A stretch of DNA of 64,000 nt from Pseudomonadota bacterium (GCA_023423695.1 JAFAFA010000008.1:30637-94636); one strand, 5' to 3'; shown: positions 49,069 to 58,235, counted from the first letter of the stretch. The notes: a model not told the origin generated them from the sequence alone. Translations and numbers: made by a program.

Positions 49069-49875
49069 TCAGTTGCTGAGGTTCGACGGGTCCTCGCGAA
49101 AGCTGACGGAGGCTACCTCCGCCGTCAGCGGCTGGCCGGGATAGGTGAAGCGGCGCAGCCATTCGGTGTCGCCGGACGCGCTCCAGAAGCGCAGCATCAG
49201 CCGGCCCGGCATGCGTGGCAGCAGTTCCCCCTCCTTGGCCGCGACCTGATGCACCGGTTTGCCGTCGACCGTCCAGACAATGCCGTCGGGCTTCCAGTCG
49301 AAGCCGTAGCTGTGGAAGCCCTTGGCGGCGTCGAACCCGAGATCGACCACCGTGTTGCGGTGCCCGACGCCGTTGGCGACCCAGCTGATCTCGAGCTTGG
49401 TGGTGTCCTTTCCGGCGATGCCGAAGGTGATCTCGTCCCAGGGGTCGCCGAAGGGCGGACCGGTGTAGTGGGAGACCGAGGTCATCACCCCATCGGCCTT
49501 CACCGCCTTCAGCGACACCGCGTAGCTGCCGTAGCCGTAGAAGCGGTGGGTGGAATATTCGCCGCAGGAGTAGCGGTCGCGGCCGCTGATCCGGTCGCTG
49601 ACCGACAGGGCGAGGTGCCCCTTCTCCAACGTGACGTTGGCGCGGTTCCAACTGCAGTTCATGTGCCCGCCGGCCTTCCAGCCGTCGGAGCGCTGCCAGC
49701 GCGATGCCTCGAACTTGCCCGCCTTCTCGCTGAAACTGCCGCCGAGATGGCTGAACAGGTCGTCGGCCAGCGCCGGTCCGCCGGCACCGGCCAGCAAGGC
49801 CGAAAGCCCGCCGGCAATGAAGGTGGCGATGATGGCGGCTTGCCGCCTGCCCCGTCCGGTGGCGTCGTCGCGCAT
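49069..49875 (-). CDS. Secreted GH16-fold protein with degenerate catalytic motif
   Basis: 268 residues from the ATG at 49875 behind GGGAGGA. A signal peptide (about 1-37) is followed by a complete GH16 concanavalin-like domain: WNRANVTLEKGHLAL, YGYGSYAVSLKAVKADGVMTS, GFDAAKGFHSYGFDWKPDGI and a Trp-rich C-terminus. Active GH16 enzymes carry E-I-D-I-E at the equivalent of WDEITFGIAGKDTTK. Here the Asp and the second Glu are Thr and Gly, while the flanks (DEI, GKDTTK) are conserved, so this is substitution rather than misalignment. It probably binds a beta-glucan without cleaving it. The RodA gene lies 145 bp upstream on the same strand. Confidence 0.85.
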   Translation of the reverse strand: MRDDATGRGRRQAAIIATFIAGGLSALLAGAGGPALADDLFSHLGGSFSEKAGKFEASRWQRSDGWKAGGHMNCSWNRANVTLEKGHLALSVSDRISGRDRYSCGEYSTHRFYGYGSYAVSLKAVKADGVMTSVSHYTGPPFGDPWDEITFGIAGKDTTKLEISWVANGVGHRNTVVDLGFDAAKGFHSYGFDWKPDGIVWTVDGKPVHQVAAKEGELLPRMPGRLMLRFWSASGDTEWLRRFTYPGQPLTAEVASVSFREDPSNLSN

Positions 49876-50020
49876 GGCTGATCCTCCCGCTGAGAACGGG
49901 CCGGCGCGCAATTTCGGTCGGCCCACACCCCCATATCGCGAGGGTGGGGCAGGGCGGCAACGGTGCGGGCGGGGGGTGGCCGCCTCCGGCGGACTTACCT
50001 CCACCGATAACCTTGGAGCC

Positions 50021-51187
50021 TTAGTCGTCGGTAACGCCGCTCTTCGGGATACGCACGTCGCGATGAACCGACATGCTCAACAGCAGGCCGACGCCCACCA
50101 TCAGCGTCATCATCGCCGACCCGCCGTAGGACACCAGCGGCAGCGGGATGCCGACCACCGGGATCAGCCCCATCACCATCGCCACATTGACGAAGACATA
50201 GAGGAAGAACTGCGCGGTCATGCCGACCGCCACCAGCCGGCCGAACTGGCTGCGGCTGTTCAGCGCGATGACCCAGCCATAGATGAACAGCAGCAGATAG
50301 AGCGCCAGCAGGGTCAGCGCCCCGACCATCCCGAATTCCTCGGCCAGCACGACGAAGATGAAATCGGTGTGCTTCTCCGGCAGGAACATCAGCTGGCTCT
50401 GCGAGCCCGACATGAAGCCCTTTCCGAACAGCCCGCCGGACCCCAGCGCGATCTTCGACTGCAGGATGTTGTAGCCGGCGCCGAGCGGATCGGTTTCCGG
50501 ATCGAGGAAGGTGTAGACGCGCTGCTTCTGGTAATCGTGCAGGAACTCCCAGGCAACGGGGATGGCGCCGAGGCCGCCGCCGATCACCAGAAGGAACTTC
50601 CACACCCGCACGCCGGCGGCAAAGAACACAGCGCCGCTGCCCAGGATCAGCAGCAGCGAGGTGCCGAGGTTCGGCTGCATCAGCACGAGGGCGACCGGCG
50701 TGAAGACCAGAAGCAAGGGCGGGATCAGAAGCAGCGGACGGCCGATCTGGTCCAGGGTCACTCCATGGAAATAGCGGGCAAGCGCCAGCGTCAGCGCCGG
50801 CTTCATCAGCTCCGACGGCTGAAGCTGGAAAAAGCCGAGGTCGATCCAGCGCTGTGCGCCCATGCCGATGCGGCCCATCAGCTCCACGGCGACCAGCAGG
50901 CACAGCACGATGAAGAAGATGATGTAGGCCGACTTCATCAGGTGCCGAATGTCGACCAGCGCGATGCCCAGCATCAGGACGAAGCCGGGGATGGCGCGGA
51001 CCAGCTGCGGTTGGGCCCAAGGCTTCCAGTGGCCGCCGGCGGCGGAATAGAGCAGGCCGACGCCGACCCCGGTGATCGTGCAGATCAGCAGGACCAGCCC
51101 CCAGTTGATCAGCCTGAACTTGGTGCCGAGCGTCAGCTGCGACCGCTGCGGCTCCAGACCGCCGGAGCCGAGATGGGAAAGAACCAC
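50021..51187 (-). CDS. rodA: Rod-shape peptidoglycan polymerase RodA
   Basis: 388 residues, SEDS family, about ten membrane segments. RodA polymerises lipid II during elongation together with PBP2. Typical features are the opening GVGLLYSAAGG.W.PWA, GAQRWIDLGFFQLQPSELMKPAL near 107-129 (with the conserved PSE), VFFAAGVRVWKF and the C-terminal GIPLPLVSYGGSAMMTLMVGVGLL. The start is a GTG with no obvious ribosome site, so a few residues could be missing or extra. The PBP2 gene usually found upstream is absent. Confidence 0.92.
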   Translation of the reverse strand: MVLSHLGSGGLEPQRSQLTLGTKFRLINWGLVLLICTITGVGVGLLYSAAGGHWKPWAQPQLVRAIPGFVLMLGIALVDIRHLMKSAYIIFFIVLCLLVAVELMGRIGMGAQRWIDLGFFQLQPSELMKPALTLALARYFHGVTLDQIGRPLLLIPPLLLVFTPVALVLMQPNLGTSLLLILGSGAVFFAAGVRVWKFLLVIGGGLGAIPVAWEFLHDYQKQRVYTFLDPETDPLGAGYNILQSKIALGSGGLFGKGFMSGSQSQLMFLPEKHTDFIFVVLAEEFGMVGALTLLALYLLLFIYGWVIALNSRSQFGRLVAVGMTAQFFLYVFVNVAMVMGLIPVVGIPLPLVSYGGSAMMTLMVGVGLLLSMSVHRDVRIPKSGVTDD

Positions 51188-51366
51188 GACCGTACGCCGA
51201 TGTTGCCGGGAAAGGGGACAGTGCCGGATCAGCTCCGGCGGCCGGCCGGAGGTAACCGGGCCGGATAATGCGGCAAGCCGCTTCGCGGGTAAAGCCGGCC
51301 GGTGCGTCGGCCGATTTTTCTAACCGGAGTCGACCCCGGGGCAGGGGAAGAGGGCAGGGTGCCGGC

Positions 51367-52560
51367 TCAGGCAGTTACCGCCGCCGGGCACAACGTTGCC
51401 GCCGGGAAGAAGCGCACCTGATTGCGGCCACCGTTCTTGGCGTCGTAGAGCGCGCTGTCGGACTGGGCGATCAGGTCGGAGAACTGGCTGTGTTCCTGTG
51501 TCATGCTGACGCCGCCGATGCTGCAGGTCACCGTCACGCCGCATTCGGCGCCGAGCGGTGCCAACTGACGTTCGATGGCGCTGCGCAGCCGTTCGGCCAG
51601 CATCTGGCCGACCTCCGCCCCGGTTTCCGGCAGCAGGATGGCGAACTCCTCCCCGCCCATGCGGCCGACCGAATCCTCCTGCCGGATCTGGCCGGCGCAG
51701 GTGTCGGCCATCGCCTGGATCACCCGATCGCCGAAAGGATGGCCGGCCCGGTCGTTGATCGTCTTGAAGCGGTCGATGTCCAGGATCAGCACCGTCAGGT
51801 CCCGCCCATACCGGCGGGCGCGGCGGAACTCAATCTCGCCCAGTTCGAACAGGCGGCGGCGGTTGAGGGCGCCGGTCAACCCGTCGGTGTGGGCCAGCTT
51901 GGTCAATTCGCGGTTGAACTCGTCGCTGGCCATCAGAATGTAGTTGATGGCGCCGATCACCGTGCCGAGCAGGGACAGCAGGAAGGTGGCCCGCTCCACA
52001 GTGTCGTCGACCAGCTCGCCGAGCGGCACCTCATGGCTGAGGCCGGCGCCCATGCGAACGAGATAGACGACGGCGAGCGCGGCAGACAGCAGGCCGGTGA
52101 CATGGTGCGGAACGCCGCGGTGCTCGTAGCGGACCAGCACTTCGAAGGCGATGACCAGCAGCACGGCGGAAGCCGCGAAACTGACGAAGGTGCGGACGGC
52201 GGACAGGCCGCCACCGGACAACAGCAGAAGCAGGCAGCAGAGTGCGACGCCACCCCCCACCGCCGCCGGCCCGAACCGCCAGGCCGGCCGGTTCTGCAGA
52301 TGGCGGACGCAGGTGTAGTTCATCGCCAGCCCGGCAAGCCCGATCCCGTTCGCAAGCGGGATGAACAGTTCCGGCATCCCGCCGCCGCGAAGGCCGGCGA
52401 TGAGAAAGGCGAAGCCCAGCAGGAATTTTCCATAGGCGTAGGCACGCAACGAATCGCGGATATGGCGTGGATAGCGGCCGGACGCCACGACGATGGACAG
52501 CCCCACCGCGAAGCCGATCACCACGATGACCTGCGCGATGAAGGTCGTGTCGAAATTCAT
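51367..52560 (-). CDS. Membrane-bound diguanylate cyclase (GGDEF)
   Basis: 397 residues from the ATG at 52560 (a GTG at 52575 is also possible). About six or seven hydrophobic segments (residues 8-210) form an unassigned membrane sensor. The cyclase domain (about 222-385) has the substrate-binding DGLTGALNRR and DIDRFKTIND, and the active-site GGEEF at 302-306. The product-inhibition I-site RQED (293-296) lies exactly five residues before it. It should therefore make c-di-GMP with feedback control. No EAL domain. Downstream of it on the same strand is rodA. Confidence 0.92.
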   Translation of the reverse strand: MNFDTTFIAQVIVVIGFAVGLSIVVASGRYPRHIRDSLRAYAYGKFLLGFAFLIAGLRGGGMPELFIPLANGIGLAGLAMNYTCVRHLQNRPAWRFGPAAVGGGVALCCLLLLLSGGGLSAVRTFVSFAASAVLLVIAFEVLVRYEHRGVPHHVTGLLSAALAVVYLVRMGAGLSHEVPLGELVDDTVERATFLLSLLGTVIGAINYILMASDEFNRELTKLAHTDGLTGALNRRRLFELGEIEFRRARRYGRDLTVLILDIDRFKTINDRAGHPFGDRVIQAMADTCAGQIRQEDSVGRMGGEEFAILLPETGAEVGQMLAERLRSAIERQLAPLGAECGVTVTCSIGGVSMTQEHSQFSDLIAQSDSALYDAKNGGRNQVRFFPAATLCPAAVTA

Positions 52561-52657
52561 CCGCCGGCCCGCCACGCGTGATTACGCCAGTACTCCATCG
52601 GCACGCTAACCGAAGCCTGTACCGCTGACAAGGCGCACGAGGCGAACTCTGGATCGG

Positions 52658-52708
52658 GAGTTCTCGCTATTGCCGATCTATTGTTATCGGGGACGATTGC
52701 GAGAACTC
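52658..52708. other. Long inverted repeat at the tetR 3' end
   Basis: GAGTTCTCGC (52658-52667) and GCGAGAACTC (52699-52708) are a perfect 10-bp inverted repeat 31 bases apart. A smaller stem CCGAT/ATCGG is nested inside. The right arm overlaps the tetR stop codon. There is no T-run, so its role as terminator is uncertain. Confidence 0.4.
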
Positions 52709-53336
52709 ATCGCTGGTCCGGCGCATATCCCTTCACGAACAGATTGACCGCCGCATCGACGAAGCGCTCCAGATCCTCGTCGCTCGGCCGCTCGCTGAGG
52801 CACAGCAACAGCTTCATGTGCATGTTGGCCTTCAGCAGGCCGAAGAACTGGTGGGTGGCGAGGTCGAAGTCGGTGATCGCCAGTTCGCCTTTGCCGGCAG
52901 CATGGGCGATGAACTGGCGGGCGCGCTCGAAGGTCTCGGCCGGGCCGCTCTCGTAGAAGGCCTGGGCAAGCTGGGGTTGGCGCAGCACCTCGCCCAACAC
53001 CATGCGGTAAACCCCCAGCGCCTTGGGCGAGGCGATGAAGCGGACGAAGGTCCGTCCGATCAGCCGCAGTCCATCGGCGGCCGGCAGGCGCATCGCCTCG
53101 TCCCAGACGCCGGACATGACGGAATTGGCACATTCACAGGCGACCATCGCCCGGAACAGCTCTTCCTTGCTGCCGAAATGCGCGTAAAGCGTGGCCTTGG
53201 AAACGTTCGCCTTCTTTGCGACCGTGTCCATGCTGACGGCGCTGTAGCCGTGCTCCAGGAACAGCGCACCCGCCGCTTCCATGATCTGGGCCGGCTTCGA
53301 ACCTGCTTCGGGAGTGGGGGCAACCAAGGTGGTCAT
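52707..53336 (-). CDS. TetR-family repressor of the adjacent efflux genes
   Basis: 209 residues from the ATG at 53336 (upstream AGGCGAGG). An ATG at 53357 is an alternative. The N-terminal helix-turn-helix reads AGALFLEHGYSAVSMDTVAKKANVSKATLYAHFGSKEELF (about 17-56), the standard TetR pattern. The C-terminal part resembles the AefR/TetR_C group and should bind a ligand. It is divergent from the HlyD/EmrB pair, and two palindromes lie in the shared intergenic region. Autoregulation and control of the pump are inferred. Confidence 0.9.
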   Translation of the reverse strand: MTTLVAPTPEAGSKPAQIMEAAGALFLEHGYSAVSMDTVAKKANVSKATLYAHFGSKEELFRAMVACECANSVMSGVWDEAMRLPAADGLRLIGRTFVRFIASPKALGVYRMVLGEVLRQPQLAQAFYESGPAETFERARQFIAHAAGKGELAITDFDLATHQFFGLLKANMHMKLLLCLSERPSDEDLERFVDAAVNLFVKGYAPDQR

Positions 53337-53417
53337 ACGCGCCTCGCCTGAGTCCATGTTCTTGGCCCCTACCGCGTTCCGCATCGCCCGACAAGCCCCC
53401 AGACCAGCTGTTTCGAA

Positions 53418-53497
53418 AACTGAACCGTTCAGTTCGATCTTGACAACAGATAGGCCGTCCGCCATTTTCCGGCAATACTAAACTGAACGGTTCAGTT
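53418..53497. promoter_or_regulatory. Divergent promoter region with two TetR-type operators
   Basis: Two 17-bp perfect palindromes share the same half-sites: AACTGAACCGTTCAGTT (53418-53434) and AACTGAACGGTTCAGTT (53481-53497; the dyad extends one more base on each side). Centres are 63 bp apart, six helical turns. A TTGACA at 53440-53445 lies between them on the plus strand as a likely -35 box; the -10 is less clear. The second palindrome precedes the efflux gene start by about 75 bp. Binding by the divergent TetR protein is very likely. Confidence 0.88.
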
Positions 53498-53572
53498 TCT
53501 TTTCCGTGACGGCGCCGGCAAGAGCGTGTTCGGGAGAGGGGGCGGAGCCGCGGTGGATTGGGGATAGAGACA

Positions 53573-54682
53573 ATGGCGAATGGCGTGCGGAAGATCGTGC
53601 TGTCGGGCGTTGCGCTTGCCGTGCTGGCCGGCGGCGCCGTCGCCGGCGAACAATGGTGGCGGGAAGGCCGGTTCATGGAATCGACCGACAACGCCTATGT
53701 GCAGAGCGACATCACCGTGGTCAGCCCGAAGGTCTCCGCCTATGTCCGGGACGTGAAGGCCGCCGAGAACCAGTTGGTGCGGGCCGGCGACGTGCTGGCG
53801 GTGCTGGACGACCAGGACTTCCGCGCCAAGGTGGCGGAGGCCGAAGCCGCGGTGACCGCGCAGAAGGCGGCGCTCGGCACGCTGGACACCAAGCTGGAAC
53901 TGCAGCGCACGGTGATCGATCAGGCCGCCGCCACGCTGGCCAGCGCCGAGGCCGAACAGCGCCGCGCCCAGCAGGAGTTCGAGCGCAGCCGCTCGCTCGC
54001 CAACGACAGCTGGACCAGCCGGCAGAAACTGGAAACGGCCGACGCCGACCTGCGCAAGGCGGTGGCACAGGTCGCCAAGTCGCGGGCGGCGCTCGCCGCG
54101 GAGAACGAGCAGGTCAACGTCCTGCGCGCCACGCGGACGGAGACGGAGGCCCATCTCGCCCAGGCCGAGGCGACGCTGCGGACCGCGCGCATCGATCTGG
54201 AGAACACCGTGGTGCGGGCGCCGGTCGACGGCGTGATCGGCAACCGCGGCGTCCAGGTCGGCCAGTATGCCCGGCCGGGCGTGCAGCTGCTGTCTCTGGT
54301 CCCGCTGCCCGACGTCTATGTGGTCGCCAACTTCAAGGAGACCCAGCTGTCGCGCATGCGCCCCGGCCAGCATGTCAGCATCTCGGTCGACGCCTTCCCC
54401 GACCGTCACCTGGAGGGCACGGTGGAGAGCTTCGCCCCGGCCTCGGGCTCCAAGTTCTCGCTGCTGCCGCCGGAGAATGCGACCGGCAACTTCACCAAGA
54501 TCGTCCAGCGCGTTCCCGTGCGCATCGCCCTGCCGCGCGACAACGCGCTTGCCGGCCTGCTGCGCCCCGGCCTGTCGGTCGTGGCGGAGGTCGATACCCG
54601 CGGTGCCGACGACCTGCCGCATGTGGCCGCAGGCGGCGTATTCGGCGCGCTCGCCGACAAGCAGGCGGTGGCCGCTAAGTAA
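53573..54682 (+). CDS. emrA: HlyD/EmrA-type membrane fusion protein
   Basis: 369 residues from the ATG at 53573. One N-terminal membrane anchor (about 7-27) is followed by the barrel-sandwich start STDNAYVQSDITVVSPKVSAYV, a long alpha-helical hairpin (about 85-200, Ala/Glu-rich coiled coil), and the return VRAPVDGVIGNRGVQVGQYARPG. It bridges an inner-membrane pump to an outer-membrane channel; no TolC-like gene is present here. The EmrB-type pump gene follows after 144 bp. Controlled by the divergent TetR through the palindromes upstream. Confidence 0.92.
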   Translation: MANGVRKIVLSGVALAVLAGGAVAGEQWWREGRFMESTDNAYVQSDITVVSPKVSAYVRDVKAAENQLVRAGDVLAVLDDQDFRAKVAEAEAAVTAQKAALGTLDTKLELQRTVIDQAAATLASAEAEQRRAQQEFERSRSLANDSWTSRQKLETADADLRKAVAQVAKSRAALAAENEQVNVLRATRTETEAHLAQAEATLRTARIDLENTVVRAPVDGVIGNRGVQVGQYARPGVQLLSLVPLPDVYVVANFKETQLSRMRPGQHVSISVDAFPDRHLEGTVESFAPASGSKFSLLPPENATGNFTKIVQRVPVRIALPRDNALAGLLRPGLSVVAEVDTRGADDLPHVAAGGVFGALADKQAVAAK

Positions 54683-54701
54683 CGGCAGCCACGGTCCGGC
54701 G

Positions 54702-54741
54702 GGGACGCCGCCCACCTCCCCCCTTCGGGGGCGGCGTTCCC
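54702..54741. other. Hairpin between the two efflux genes
   Basis: GGGACGCCGCC (54702-54712) pairs with GGCGGCGTTCCC (54730-54741) with one bulge, and the loop adds CCCCCC/GGGG pairing. No T-run follows in the plus direction. It may attenuate or stabilise the mRNA between the fusion protein and pump genes. Confidence 0.45.
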
Positions 54742-54826
54742 GTCACCAGAAAAAATCCCAGCGACATATTGGCCGGAGCCATCCCCGGGCGGGATTCCGT
54801 CGGCCGCGATCGAAGGCAGCGGTTCC

Positions 54827-56380
54827 ATGGCGACTCCGGTCCAGGGCATGCGCCCGCTCAGCACGCGCGACATCGTCGGCTTCTTCGCGATGGTCGTCGG
54901 CATGTTCATGGCGATCCTGGACATCCAGATCGTCTCCAGCTCGCTGTCGGAAATCCAGGCGGGGCTTGCGGCCAGCGCCGATGAGATCTCGTGGGTGCAG
55001 ACCTCCTACCTGATCGCGGAGGTCGTGATGATCCCGCTGTCGGGCATCCTGTCGCGCATCATGTCCACGCGCGTGCTGTTCACCGTTGCGGCCGCCGGCT
55101 TCACCCTGACCAGCGTTGCCTGCGCCTTCGCCGGCAGCATCGAATCGATGATCGTCTGGCGCGCGCTCCAGGGCTTCATCGGCGGGGCGATGATCCCGAC
55201 GGTCTTCGCCACCAGCTTCATGATCTTCCCGCCGGAAAAGCGGGCCGGCGTGTCGGTGATGATGGGGCTGGTCGCCACCATGGCGCCCACCATCGGCCCG
55301 ACGCTGGGCGGCTACCTGACCCAGCACATGTCCTGGCACTGGCTGTTCCTGGCCAACGTGATTCCCGGCATCGTCGTGACCTCGCTGGTCTGGCTCCTGG
55401 TCGATGTCGACCGGCCCAATCCGGAACTGCGCAAGGGCTTCGACTTCATCGGCCTGCTGCTGATGGCGACCTTCCTGGGCAGCCTGGAATATGTGGTGGA
55501 GGAGGGGCCGCGCAACGACTGGTTCGACGACGAGGCCATCCTGGCGCTTGCCGTGGTGGCGGCGATCGGCGGAATCGGCTTCTTCTGGCGGGTGCTGTCC
55601 TACCGCAATCCCATCGTGGAACTGCGGGCCTTCGCCGACCGCAACTTCGCCATCGGATCGCTCTACAGCTTCATCCTCGGCATCGGGCTCTACGGGTCGG
55701 TCTATCTGCAGCCTCTGTTCCTGGCGCGCGTGCGCGGCTTCAACAGCCTGCAGATCGGCGAGATCATGTTCGTGACCGGTGCATTCCAGTTCATGTCCGC
55801 CCCCATCGCCGGCGCCCTGTCGAAGCGGATGGACCTGCGCGCCATGCTGGCGCTGGGGCTGATCCTGTTCGGCAGCGGCGTCTGGATGAACAGCCATTTC
55901 ACCGCCGAAACCGGATTCTGGGAGCTGTTCGTGCCGCAGGCGGTGCGCGGCATGTCGCTGATGCTGTGCTTCATCCCGATCAACAGCGTGGCGCTGGGCA
56001 CCCTGCCGCCGGACAAGCTGAAGAACGCGTCGGGCCTGTACAACCTGATGCGCAACCTGGGCGGCGCCATCGGGCTGGCGGCGATCAACACGGTGCTGAC
56101 CGACCGCAACGCCCTGCACCTGAACCGCCTGGGCGACAATGTGAACCTCGCCCGGCCGGAGGTGCAGCAGATGGTCGACAATCTCAGCCAACGCTTCGAC
56201 GGGCTGGTCGCCGATCCGACGGCCGCGGCGATGGCCCGCCTGGTCGGGCTGGTCCAGCGCGAGGCGCTGATCCTGACCTTCAACGACGCCATGCTGCTGA
56301 TGTCGGCGGTGTTCTTCGGCGCACTGCTGTTCATGCCGCTGGTGCGCCGGCCGGGCGGGCCGGTGAAGTCGGACCATTGA
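54827..56380 (+). CDS. emrB: DHA2-family multidrug efflux pump (EmrB/QacA type)
   Basis: 517 residues with 14 predicted membrane segments. The first segment holds the DHA motif D1 equivalent (AILDIQIVSSSLSEIQ) followed by ISWVQTSYLIAEVVMIPLSG. Motif A-like ILSRIMSTRVLF lies after TM2 and motif C-like GPTLGGYLTQHMSWHWLFLANVIPG near 155-180. It is a proton-driven exporter working with the HlyD protein upstream. Substrates are unknown; family members export hydrophobic drugs, uncouplers or phenolics. Confidence 0.93.
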   Translation: MATPVQGMRPLSTRDIVGFFAMVVGMFMAILDIQIVSSSLSEIQAGLAASADEISWVQTSYLIAEVVMIPLSGILSRIMSTRVLFTVAAAGFTLTSVACAFAGSIESMIVWRALQGFIGGAMIPTVFATSFMIFPPEKRAGVSVMMGLVATMAPTIGPTLGGYLTQHMSWHWLFLANVIPGIVVTSLVWLLVDVDRPNPELRKGFDFIGLLLMATFLGSLEYVVEEGPRNDWFDDEAILALAVVAAIGGIGFFWRVLSYRNPIVELRAFADRNFAIGSLYSFILGIGLYGSVYLQPLFLARVRGFNSLQIGEIMFVTGAFQFMSAPIAGALSKRMDLRAMLALGLILFGSGVWMNSHFTAETGFWELFVPQAVRGMSLMLCFIPINSVALGTLPPDKLKNASGLYNLMRNLGGAIGLAAINTVLTDRNALHLNRLGDNVNLARPEVQQMVDNLSQRFDGLVADPTAAAMARLVGLVQREALILTFNDAMLLMSAVFFGALLFMPLVRRPGGPVKSDH

Positions 56381-56476
56381 TCGGCGCGGCCCCGCGAGCG
56401 GCATAGGTTGCCGCCCGCGGGTTGTGCTATAGCTTGACGGATCGTCCTAACGCCCGCCCGAAGTCTGCCGAGCCCC

Positions 56477-57004
56477 ATGAGCAAGCGCCAATACACCCGA
56501 GCCGAGGTCAAGGAACTGCTGGGCGCGCTGGAGCGCCAGTGCCGTGAGGCATCGAAGCTGGCCCAGTTGGCGGAGCATGAGGCGAGCAAGCACAGCTTTG
56601 GCGCCTACCGCGACTTCCGCGACAAGGTCGGCGAATTCCAGGCCCTGGTGATCCTGATCGAGCAGCGCATGCGCAATCTGGTCGATGCGCGCTCCGACGA
56701 CCTGCGCGACCAGTTCGAGAAGCTCGACACCGTCATGCTGGCCCTGCTGGTGCGCGCCAGCATGCGATTCTTCTTCGTGCTGTCCGCCAATCCGATCCTG
56801 CCGATGGGCGCCCGCGAGATCTTCGTGGCGGAGCTGCGCAGCCTGCACGACGCTGCGGAAAAGCTGCGGCGCCCCAACTATGTCGGCAAGCTCGGCCCAG
56901 AGCTGGAGCGGGAGCTGGAGACGGCCTCGCTGATTCTCGAGGAGATCATCGACAAGGCGCCGAGCCTGCTGAACTTCCGCGGGGCGTCGGTGGGTGGGGA
57001 GTAG
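56477..57004 (+). CDS. Conserved-looking helical hypothetical protein
   Basis: 175 residues, nearly all helical, with charged heptads (AEVKELLGALERQCREASKLAQLAEHEASK; ELRSLHDAAEKLRR) and one more hydrophobic stretch (TVMLALLVRASMRFFFVLSANPILP, about 84-108) that could be a membrane-associated or buried helix. No signal peptide or known motif. Codon bias matches its neighbours. It starts 96 bp after the efflux pump gene and may be independent. Function not recognised. Confidence 0.65.
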   Translation: MSKRQYTRAEVKELLGALERQCREASKLAQLAEHEASKHSFGAYRDFRDKVGEFQALVILIEQRMRNLVDARSDDLRDQFEKLDTVMLALLVRASMRFFFVLSANPILPMGAREIFVAELRSLHDAAEKLRRPNYVGKLGPELERELETASLILEEIIDKAPSLLNFRGASVGGE

Positions 57005-57177
57005 GCGGCTCTGCAGCCGCCGTCATCCCCACCTGATCTCGTCCGCCGCCAGCAGATCTCCGGTTCGCCTGTCGCGGAATTAGAGTGCAGAAGGTTCCAG
57101 ACCCGGAACGAGCGCTGTTGCTCCCGCCTATGCCGGTAGATCATCGCCGGCAGGACCGGCGTAAAGCGTATATGTTT

Positions 57178-57975
57178 TCAGGGCCAGCGCCCCGTCTTCT
57201 TGCACTCCTGGGCGTCGTTTGCCGCTCGGATACGGCAAAAGCTTCCAGCACCGCCGGTATCGCATAGGCGTGTCGCCTCGTGATACATCCGCGTGCAATA
57301 GGTGTCTTGCGTCGGCTTTGGAGAGACTTCCTTCTCACCTCCCAGAAACGCGCGCACATTGGCGTCAGAGGTCAGTTGAGCGGCAGTTTCCCCCTTGTTG
57401 TTCCGCGCGCGTCGATCCGCGCCGCGCCCGACCAGATATTCCACGCTTTTCAGACTGCCCTTCCAGGCAGCGACCATCAGCAGCGTCCATCCATCGCTGT
57501 TGCGGGTGTTCACATCCAACCCGGTGTCGAGAAGGCGTGCCAACTCATCCTGCTGATTATACTCGATGGCCCAGCGAGCGTCCGTCCAGGCTTTCGCAGG
57601 ATAGAAGGGCGGCAATCCGCCGCCACCGCGGGCAGCCATCGCTTCGGTCAGCATCTGTTTGATCTGAGCGGAGCCGGCGACGTCAAATGCCGTCTTGCCG
57701 TAGTTGGTCTTGATCGAGGGGTCGGCACCACGGTTGAGCAGCAGGCGCACGAACGCGGGCTTCCCCTGGTCGGATGCGATGTGCAGCAGGGTCCAGCCGT
57801 CGCTGTTCCGGGTGTTGATGTCGACGCCCTGCTCAAGGAGAGAAATCAATTTCTGGTCGTTCTGCTGCCACATCGCAGAGTTGAGAGCGCCATAAAGGTC
57901 GTTCCAGTCGTCTGCATAGACGGGCGCACTGCTGAACATCAATGCAGACAGTACAGTGATCGTTGCAAGTTTCAT
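57178..57975 (-). CDS. Exported ankyrin-repeat protein
   Basis: 265 residues. A signal peptide (MKLATITVLSALMFSSAPVYA) is followed by two ankyrin blocks (about 35-115 and 128-205), each built around NTRNSDGWTLL and a following N(K/Y)GKTAFD or NKGETAAQLT helix pair. The C-terminal tail has four Cys (about 227-258), probably disulfide-bonded in the periplasm. Likely a protein-binding periplasmic factor; no partner is evident. The 173 bp downstream (57005-57177) hold only a GGCGGCT/AGCCGCC hairpin near 57004. Confidence 0.82.
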   Translation of the reverse strand: MKLATITVLSALMFSSAPVYADDWNDLYGALNSAMWQQNDQKLISLLEQGVDINTRNSDGWTLLHIASDQGKPAFVRLLLNRGADPSIKTNYGKTAFDVAGSAQIKQMLTEAMAARGGGGLPPFYPAKAWTDARWAIEYNQQDELARLLDTGLDVNTRNSDGWTLLMVAAWKGSLKSVEYLVGRGADRRARNNKGETAAQLTSDANVRAFLGGEKEVSPKPTQDTYCTRMYHEATRLCDTGGAGSFCRIRAANDAQECKKTGRWP

Positions 57976-58019
57976 CGTCTCTCCGAATACGGCTAAAATA
58001 ACTTCACTTTGCCATGTTC

Positions 58020-58235
58020 TTATTTGGTCCGCTCGTTCTCCGCGGCAGATAGAGCGAGCACCAATTCAGGATTCCGCACCCGGCGCCCGAAAAGAGTCCG
58101 GTAGGTTCCATCGAGCTGACGGTAATAACGCTTTCCATCGAAGACGACCGGTGTGGGAAGCGCTTTCCAACCGCGCCATGCGCCATATGCCAGCCCCACA
58201 ACCACGCCCACACGCAATAAATCAATCGCTTCCAT
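58020..58235 (-). CDS. Small membrane-anchored hypothetical protein
   Basis: 71 residues from the ATG at 58235, which follows AAGGA at good spacing. One hydrophobic segment (LLRVGVVVGLAYGAWRGW, about 6-23) precedes a basic soluble tail with FDGKRYYRQLDGTYRTLFGRRV, a pattern suggesting a small beta hairpin. It lies 44 bp upstream of the ankyrin gene on the same strand and may be its operon partner. No function assigned. The gap 58269-58526 shows nothing else I can support. Confidence 0.6.
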   Translation of the reverse strand: MEAIDLLRVGVVVGLAYGAWRGWKALPTPVVFDGKRYYRQLDGTYRTLFGRRVRNPELVLALSAAENERTK

